Positions 57,127 to 64,000 of a DNA stretch of 64,000 bases are shown piece by piece. The stretch lies in NCBI GenBank assembly GCA_007258455.2, contig VDFB02254944.1, positions 1 through 64,000 on the forward strand, read 5' to 3'. A program made the translations under genes and the position numbers. The stretch is from Sequoia sempervirens. Taxonomy: Eukaryota; Streptophyta; Pinopsida; Cupressales; Cupressaceae. Position 1 is the stretch's first letter, and every line of letters begins with the position of its first letter. The notes under the pieces are model-generated. The model had not been told where the DNA came from, made no database searches, and saw nothing but the letters and a program-made list of their open reading frames with translations.

Positions 57127-59287
57127 TGTAGACATAGAAAATATACAGCTTGATATCCCACACTCGATCCTGATCTACTAACATCTCTTGATCCTGAATT
57201 ATCCCTCTATCTAACCATTTAATCGAATAGCCTTATTTGATTAAATTCATCATAATTCCCCTTTTAATTAAATAAATCCCTGGATTTAATTAAATCAGTG
57301 TCTCTGTGTAATTAGCTAGGTCATTTCATCTTCCTATCTTTGTTTAATTAAATAATCCATATTATTTGATTAAATCTCTAAAGTTCATCTAATTAAATTA
57401 AATAAATCAAACATTTATCTAATTTAATCTAACATCACCCCCTATGGTTAAATAAATCAAAAATATTTATTTAACTAAGTCTAAATCATTCTCTTCTCAT
57501 TTTGAGTTATTTAAATCCTAAAATCTAAGTCAAAATGGTCAAATCAACTAACATCATTTAAATTAATCAAATCAAGATTAATGCTAATCCTAATCACTCA
57601 AATCCTCTAGTTTTTGCAACTTGCACATGAAAATCAATTTAATTGATTTGTAAATCATCTATTTTCATTCAAAAAAGGCATCCAAGTGGGAATATTCCTC
57701 AAATTTGAAATCTCCCCCTAAAAGGACTTGTCCCTTCCAACAAAGCATTTAAAATCTCTTACATGCCCTTTTCTTCAGCCATGTGCATTTGCTTCACCTT
57801 TCACCTCATCCTTCAAGCCATATTTTGAATTTGAATCTCCCCCCTCTTTGCACATTCTTCAAAATGTTCCCATTCATCAACCATTCACATGATGGCATGT
57901 GGCTTCTTCTCATTTGTTGAAGATTAGTCTCACATTCATCCCTTTTTCCTCTTCTCTAATTAATCTCATCTATAAATGAAGAGCTCATCCTTCCTTTGAT
58001 CCATCCACAATTTGAGCAAACTTATTATGCTCAAATTCATCTTCAAGCATCACCATTTTCATCAATTTTATCAAGTTCATAGCTAGGTTATGCAGGAATT
58101 CAACCAAAGTCAAATCACATTATAACTTGGTCTAAGTTTTAGGGGTTTTATGCTTAATGATTCATCTAACCCCCATATTCTTTTGTTTCTTGATCTCATC
58201 TAACATTTTGAACACTTTTGCAGGTTAGCAAATCAAAAAAAAGGGGAGGAGGAAACAAAAGAAAAGCTTCTTATGACATCATTTCTCTATTGTATCAAGT
58301 GTCTTTACACACTCTTGGAAGCAATTATAATTCCAATTTTAAGGATTCTATCTCTTCAATATTTTAGGACTCAATAGATTTCAATTTGGGCTCTAAAAAG
58401 AACAAGATAAAGGGATTAAAAAGAACCTTAGGCAAATTTACTAGATTTTGTTTAAGGTTAACAATTGAACAATCAAATCTCACACTTCTTTTGGTGCACT
58501 AAAAAGAATTCACTTTTTCTTTGTGGATTTAAAATGAACAAGTGTTTGCATTGTTTTTCAATTATGTACACAAATTAATATCATCAAAAGACGTATGCGC
58601 TTCTCTCGCGCCTCACAGAGATCTTGAGAATCAAAAGGATTTTGGTGACATTAAGTTGCATAAATAATTTCCCATACACACTTCAATTTGGGTTTAAAAT
58701 TGAACAAATTGTGCAAGTGTGAGTAAATCTATTGCTTGTGTTCTCCCTTTGTTTCTAAACAAAGGTTGATCGAACTATGAATACATTTACTTGCTATTGT
58801 TTATCTTAGAGGGCCTTCCTTGGGGAAAAAATACTCACCCAAGGGAACAACTCAACTGGTAACACTCTAAAGCCAAGAGTATTTCCATTCGGGATATAAA
58901 TGTGGGTATTGGAGTAAACACCAATATCATGTGGTTAGCTCCGATGAGAAGGGAAGCAATGGTCTCTCACCTTGATGGGTCAACTCCTATGAATAGAAAG
59001 TCTGAATTAAAACCCTTGTGTAGAAAAGGCCAAAATCCTTGATCTACATGTTGGTGCAAGAACGATCATTTTGAAGTCGTCCCACATTTTTACAGCTCTT
59101 AGTAGAAATTAAAACCATGCCATTGGAGTTTCATGGGTGTTGATGCTTGGCTACCTCGTATAAGTGAGTTTCGTGGAGGGGAGCCAGTGGGGTCAAGCAT
59201 CTAATCATTCACTAAGAGTAGGCGTAGCTGGACTTGTCCAAGTGGGAACTCAACAAGTAAAGTCTTTCATATCCATAGGGTTGTGCA
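57127..59287 (+). repeat. Putative element G 5' LTR
   Basis: Begins TG after the end of the preceding ORF and ends at a CA shortly before the primer site. It contains AATTAAATAAATC-rich sequence (57200-57600), a TATA box and no long ORF. Boundaries are inferred. Confidence 0.4.
57971..57977 (+). promoter_or_regulatory. Probable TATA box of element G
   Basis: TATAAAT followed by GAAGAGCTCATCC, in a C/T-rich context typical of plant LTR promoters. Confidence 0.5.
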
Positions 59288-59293
59288 TGTTCT

Positions 59294-59301
59294 TGGTATC
59301 A
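59294..59301 (+). other. Probable primer-binding site of element G
   Basis: TGGTATCA followed by AAACAC; the first eight bases match the initiator tRNA-Met site. Confidence 0.45.
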
Positions 59302-59694
59302 AAACACTTTCTTTTTTGAAAACATTGGGAAACACACATTCAATAGGAAAATAAAAATCATGTTCTTCAAAACCTCAGCCTTGTAAACAAGTCCTTCTTA
59401 GGTTCATTTAGGATCAAAATCAAACACTTCATCCATTTCAAAAAATTATCATCCCATCCCACAAGCAACTTTAGAGCTTTGGAAACATCATTATCTAGAC
59501 TTGGGTACATCCTTAAGACAAATCTAAATCACCTTGTTTAATTAGGAGTATGGGAATGCATCCTTTCTCATACCTCTAGTTAAATCAACACAACTTTGAA
59601 CAAGTTTATCCTAAAGATCACATCCAACATCTTAGGGTTTACAAGTTCATTATCCAATCAAAAACCAATCAAAATCAAATCCTAAAGTCTAGCA

Positions 59695-60825
59695 TTGATC
59701 CAAAGTTCCCAAGAAAAACAACACCCATATCATTCACCCCTTTCATCCTTCATCTCATCATTGGTCCTAAACACCTTAGAGGTCACTTTTGCAACAAAGT
59801 CAAAACACAAGAAGAACATGGAATATAAACTTGATCCATACATCATAAGCGATCTAAACCAACCAAATTATCAAAGCCTCACAATGCAAATTGATTTTGA
59901 AAACTCACATTTATACAATTCGTACATGGTATCATTGTCTCCTACAAACCTCAATGGTACAACAAATGTGAGTATGCCTATTCAAAATTTTGGAACACCT
60001 TTCCCGATGGTAGATTTAAATCCAAGTCCAAACCTACAAATCTCTCAACAAAACACTCAATGCATGAGCCTTCAAATGAAAAACATCATCCCATCAAATC
60101 TCTACATTCCAAATGTGAATGTACTAAGTACAACATTACAAAACATGAACATTTTGAATCCAAACTTGGTAAACTTTGGGATGGATATGTTTACAAATCA
60201 TATGAATATTGTTCAAAATCCAAACAAGATGTTAACGACTCCAAGTCAAGGTAACACCATGCAAAATCAAAGTTACCTAAATCAAGGCAATGTGATTCCC
60301 AACATCAACAATGTTCAATTTCAACCCATAATGCCAAATTTGAACATCATCCCAAGTCAAAACATTGTCCAAAATCAATTTGTCCATGATCCCATGCAAA
60401 CACCACAAGTGTACATCCCAAATCTAATTGAACAAAAGCCAAATCAAGGGAGTCAAATTCAAAATCAAGATCAAATTTTGCTATAACAACTTGCTTCACA
60501 TGCCAAACTAATTGAATTATTGAGCCAAGAGATATCTTCACTCCAAAATCAGTACACTCTTCCTTCAGTTGAACCATGCCATCAAAGCATTGAGTTGTGT
60601 CCACAACCGCATCAAGAAAAAAATCTCCAATGTCAAGAGGTTAGATATCAATATCAACATCAACAACAAACCCAATTACCCCATCTCAAAGATCAATTGC
60701 CACATTTCAAAGATCAATCACCACATCTCCAAAATCAATCACCACAAGGTCAAGTACAAATCTCATAAAGTAACAAATGAAAATACACACCACTTGGGAG
60801 ACCAATTGAATCATTCCTACAATAA
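59695..60825 (+). pseudogene. Element G polyprotein N-terminal part, N/Q-rich
   Basis: Open from 59695 to a stop at 60484. The product is extremely rich in Asn, Gln, Pro and Met (for example VNVLSTTLQNMNILNPNLVN, IPSQNIVQNQF), resembling low-complexity prion-like regions. The same frame continues past 60484 with QLASHAKLIELLSQEISSL, then a short repeat array (HLKDQLPHFKDQSPHLQNQS). Stops at 60766, 60778 and 60823 precede the finger region. In Ty3-type elements a linker of this kind lies between the capsid domain and the zinc finger, but no capsid domain was recognised upstream. Confidence 0.5.
60690..60760 (+). repeat. 21-bp tandem repeat coding for a heptad
   Basis: About 3.5 units of CACATTTCAAAGATCAATC-like sequence, read as PH(L/F)(K/Q)(D/N)Q(L/S). 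Confidence 0.85.
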
Positions 60826-62136
60826 TTGGTAAAGGAAAATATAATCAAGCTCCCCATCTATGGGAACTATCAAGAACCCCTAGTTAAACTACCAGGGTAT
60901 AATGAGGAGCACCATTATGATTTCCACAAAACAAAGGGACACACAACATCAAGTTGTATTCAACTCAAAAATCTCATCCAAGACCTTATTGATCAAAAGA
61001 TAATCACTATTGGGGACAATGATCAAGATCTATCCATCAATGAACACCTTGAAGATGTTTCCACCTCATCTAATGATCAAATTAACATACATCAAGAGTC
61101 ACTTTTCAATCATGATCAAAATCCACCAGCAATACCCAACAATGATCCAATTCAAGAAATTTCAACATCATTTGACCCTATGGTTGAAGACATTGAAAAT
61201 CCCTCCACCACAATTATTGAAAACAATTATCAAGATCTCTCCATCAATGAGCACCTTGAAGATGTTTCCACCCCATCTAATGATCAACTCACCATACATC
61301 AAGAGCCACTTTTTAGTGATCTATTTCAAGGAGTGTTAGAATTATTTTATCCCATTGACATAATATACGATCCATCGACCAATGATCATATTGAAAATGT
61401 CTCTACATTTCCTTATGAGTTAGAGGACATATCTCAAGAATTTATTCCAAAGCATGATCAAAATCTTTCACCAAGGTCTAGCAATGGTCCTTTCCAAGAC
61501 ATGTTAACCCCCTTTGACCTCATGATTACAGATACTAAAGGAATCCTCAACTCAACACTTGATCCAAGCCCACTTAAATATCAAGAGGATAATGAACCAC
61601 TTTTTGTTCCTAATGAAGATATCCTAGAAACCTTTATAAGTAATCCATCCTTTGAAACTGACCCATGTCAAGAATTTGATCCAAAGCATGTCGAAAGCAA
61701 TTCTAAAATCATTCAAGATCAAGAGTTTGTATCTCCAAGCTACTAAAATGTTCTAATGGATACTCTCCTATCTATACAAGATGATCATATCCACATAGCA
61801 CATACTCCTCCATCTACCCATGAGATGCTTTCTTTGGATGGACACATAGATGATCTTCATTCAAAATAGGATTCCTTTAATCCTGACATTATTACACAAA
61901 AAGAGCAGGTTAGTGATTCCTATAGTCAAACTAAGTTTTCAACAGCAGGATCATATATATCCCAAATTCAGATTGAGGGCATCATGTATGAAGATATCCA
62001 ACACTATCCACTCAAAGAAATAGGTCAAACAGAATGGGATATTCCAGAGTCAGCAGAGAAACAAATCAAAATAACATCATTTGTAGTGGTTATCTATCAG
62101 AGAATGTGTACCGAACAAGATATCTCAAACAAGTAG
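60826..62136 (+). pseudogene. Element G polyprotein: gag-type finger and acidic repeat region
   Basis: Same frame as the upstream part. HYDFHKTKGHTTSSC followed by IQLKNLIQDLIDQ (about 60911-60985) matches the 'YCxFHxxKGHxTxxC..LKNxIQDLID' finger of plant Ty3/gypsy gag proteins, with the first Cys replaced. After it comes a D/N/S-rich tract with a duplicated block of about 27 residues (QDLSINEHLEDVST... at about 61024 and 61231). Stops occur at 61744, 61867 and finally 62134. Confidence 0.6.
61024..61315 (+). repeat. Direct duplication of about 84 bp, 207 bp apart, in the element G ORF
   Basis: Copies start near 61024 and 61231 (CAAGATCT(A/C)TCCATCAATGA...CATCAAGAG(T/C)CACTTTT). The 207-bp offset is a multiple of three, so frame is kept. 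Confidence 0.9.
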
Positions 62137-62930
62137 AATCAAGGAAAAAAGGTGCCACTACCATCATACTGGGGGCAACTATGTCTCAGGAAAACATCAA
62201 CATAGGGAGCACGAAGAGTCCTTATGATGAAACCGATGACAATACTACAACTAGCCACATCATGAATCTTCATCCACCCATCACCCCATCCACGAATTGG
62301 GACCAACGTCAAAAGAAAGATTTGAATCAAAGCACAAGGAATGTTATTAAAGCAGAAGAAGCAGAGAAGCATAATGGAAAAATCAAATACAAGTGGATAC
62401 CAAAGAATACAAAGAAAGACTATCCCTATTAAACTCCATTAGTCAAAGAAACTATGGGGAAAAATAAGAAATGGAAAAGTATCCATCAAAGATGTCCACA
62501 AAAGAAAAAGAAGGCTTCTCAAGCGATGTACAAAGTATATCAAGTAGTTGGTCCTAATTACATGCACACTTTCGTATCCACCCATCATTTCTCATCTTCC
62601 CAAGTTTGGAGAGTCAAAGGTTCCAAACTATCAACCAATCCATCTCCTATCCCTAAACACACTCCATCCACGCCTCCACACATGATATATGATTCTCAAA
62701 TTGACCATGTATTGGTGACAACCCTTTATCATAAGGATTCAGAAGGCACTCTATCGCAATGTGCACACAAAGACAAAGTCAACTGCGGTATCAATGAAGC
62801 AGATCAAGAATCCCAAAATTTGTATTCAAGTGCACGTATCTTAGCAAATCAACTTCTTCAGGTAGGATATCAATGGAACATTATGATAGGGGCATCTACA
62901 TCAATACCACTAGGCGGTTCAACATGAGCT
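62034..62930 (+). pseudogene. Element G downstream coding-like region, another frame
   Basis: A frame open to 62430 (stop) and again to 62925, basic in character (GKIKYKWIPKN, CPQKKKKASQAMYKVYQVVG), overlapping the end of the previous frame by about 100 bases. The overlap suggests a frameshift within a formerly continuous polyprotein. The last part (ARILANQLLQVGYQWNI) vaguely recalls a G-patch-like segment found before proteases of some plant Ty3 elements; this is weak. No protease DTG/DSG was found. Confidence 0.4.
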
Positions 62931-62937
62931 TAAAATC

Positions 62938-63030
62938 TTTCAAAAAAAAATCAAAAAATCAAAAAAATATCAAAAATCCAAAAAAATAAATTAGAAAAAG
63001 GATTTAAAACAGTAAAGAAAAAAAATGTCC
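62938..63030 (+). repeat. A-rich low-complexity tract
   Basis: Repeated AAAAATCAAAAA words directly after the last coding block; typical between coding end and 3' region of plant LTR elements. Confidence 0.7.
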
Positions 63031-63792
63031 TCTAGTGAAAACCACTTTGGTGGCGCTTTGGTCAGCTACCATGATGAAAACCTGGAAAACAAGCATCATG
63101 TGTAGAATCGAGCATCTACATGCGCTAGTTCAGGTGAAAGCATCTTATCCCATCCATAATAAATCCATCATTCCATCCATCTCATCCATAATAAATCCAT
63201 TTCATCCGTGAACCATTTATCCAATCCATCTGCATCCATAGTCCAAATTATCTTGATCTTGGTAAAAGTTCGGTATACACTTTACGCTTGCTTATAGTAA
63301 ACATCTTGACATGGGTCATTTTCATTGATCCTATCCTACCCAACATTATCTAAGCCATGAAGCATTATCCAAATGAGAATTCTTTATTTGAACACCTTAT
63401 CACAAGATAATCCATATCCCTCCATCCATACACCTATCCAAGCATCCACCCATGGTATTCCATACATTGCTAGGCACTGGGGGAATATATTTACGTCTTG
63501 CTTCAGGAATAAATATTGATATATATTCTCCAACTTATGTGGTGATCTAAACATTAGCAAATGTGAAATCAAATCGGTCCACCACTTGTGAGAAAAAAAC
63601 CAAATCACTAGCCCATGGCATATTTTGACGAGAAGACATTCCTTATCAATCTTCATCTTTCATCAAACATCAATCCAAACAATCACTATCAGTTGCATCT
63701 AATGTGTGCTTCAACATCACATCAAATCATCCAAAGCATATTTTTTCCACTTCGTCAATCTTGATAAAATCAAATCCAATAAATCCATCATC
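63031..63792. other. Non-coding 3' region of element G
   Basis: Contains TACCATGATGAAAACCTGGAAAAC (63069 on) and CATCC/ATCCATAATAAATCCATC repetition near 63150-63240. No gene; the minus-strand frame 63384-63656 has no family signal. Confidence 0.4.
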
Positions 63793-64000
63793 ATCTCAGG
63801 ATATCCATCCTAATCCTTGTGTTTCATAACACTATCCTTGCATTGTTGTGTATCCTCGACAATATTATCATCATCAATCCCACATCATCTTGGGATATCC
63901 ATCCTAATCATTGTGTTGCTTAACACTATCCTTGCATTGTTGTGTATCTTCGATAATGTTATCATCATCAATCCTGCATCATCTTGGGATATCCATCCTA
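63793..64000. repeat. 94-bp tandem repeat running off the right edge
   Basis: GGATATCCATCCTAATC occurs at 63799 and 63893, and the truncated start of a third unit (GGATATCCATCCTA) at 63987, exactly 94 bp apart. Each full unit contains CACTATCCTTGCATTGTTGTGT and a TATCATCATCAATCC end. Confidence 0.93.

Larger units (their letters stand above)
57127..64000 (+). mobile_element. Element G: probable LTR retroelement with gag-like polyprotein, right end outside window
   Basis: A likely LTR (57127 to about 59287) starts TGTAGACATAG, has a TATA box at 57971, and is followed by a tRNA-Met-like primer site at 59294. A single frame then encodes about 810 codons with seven stops, N/Q-rich at first and containing a retroelement gag-type Y/C-H finger. 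No RT or integrase appears before the window ends, although the non-coding A-rich region after 62930 is typical of a 3' region. The LTR assignment is tentative because the second LTR is not in the window. Confidence 0.55.

Overview
The window looks like intergenic DNA from a large, repeat-rich plant genome. It is AT-rich, I see no intact host gene, and nearly everything is transposable elements inserted in one another. The non-chromoviral Ty3/gypsy gag and pol remnants resemble families common in gymnosperms, so a conifer-like host is my guess, but the sequence alone does not prove it. No bacterial genes, rRNA, tRNA or CRISPR were seen.

Layout. 1-1899: chromovirus pol fragment (minus) running off the left edge. 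1900-6984, continued at 18837-19326 and perhaps 26385-29083: an old Tat/Athila-like Ty3/gypsy element (minus), split by later insertions. 6990-18831: element A, a full-length Tekay/Del-like chromovirus (plus) with 3.1-3.2 kb LTRs and a perfect AATAT target duplication, sitting inside the old gag. 19332-26379: element B, an LTR element (plus) with 1.5 kb LTRs and a CACTA target duplication. It has no gag-pol, but carries a basic/coiled-coil reading frame ending in a chromodomain-like segment. 21012-23792: element C (minus), a second gag-pol-less LTR element with different LTRs, inserted in B's reading frame and encoding a related protein.

29084-39090: element D, a 10 kb CACTA (En/Spm) DNA transposon with subterminal TGACTAAAT arrays. 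I found no transposase in it. It holds fragments of two host genes, a DYW-type PPR gene (minus) and an A1 aspartic protease gene (plus, apparent intron retained), and a 0.55-0.6 kb inverted repeat. About 39640-43154: element E, a degenerate Ty1/copia element (minus) without RT-RNase H.

45896-54905: element F, a second Tekay-like chromovirus (plus) with a perfect TATTA target duplication. Its 5' LTR is truncated and has lost its promoter, while its 3' LTR is complete at 4.9 kb. About 57127-64000: element G, a probable LTR element (plus) whose visible coding part is an N/Q-rich, gag-like polyprotein with no pol before the right edge.

Order of events: the Tat-like element is oldest, A and B landed in it independently, and C landed in B. 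D, E, F and G make up the right half. All coding regions carry stops or frameshifts except small ORFs, chiefly that of element C. The two most novel-looking systems are the B/C family of gag-pol-less LTR elements that share an unrecognised protein, and the gene-carrying CACTA element D.
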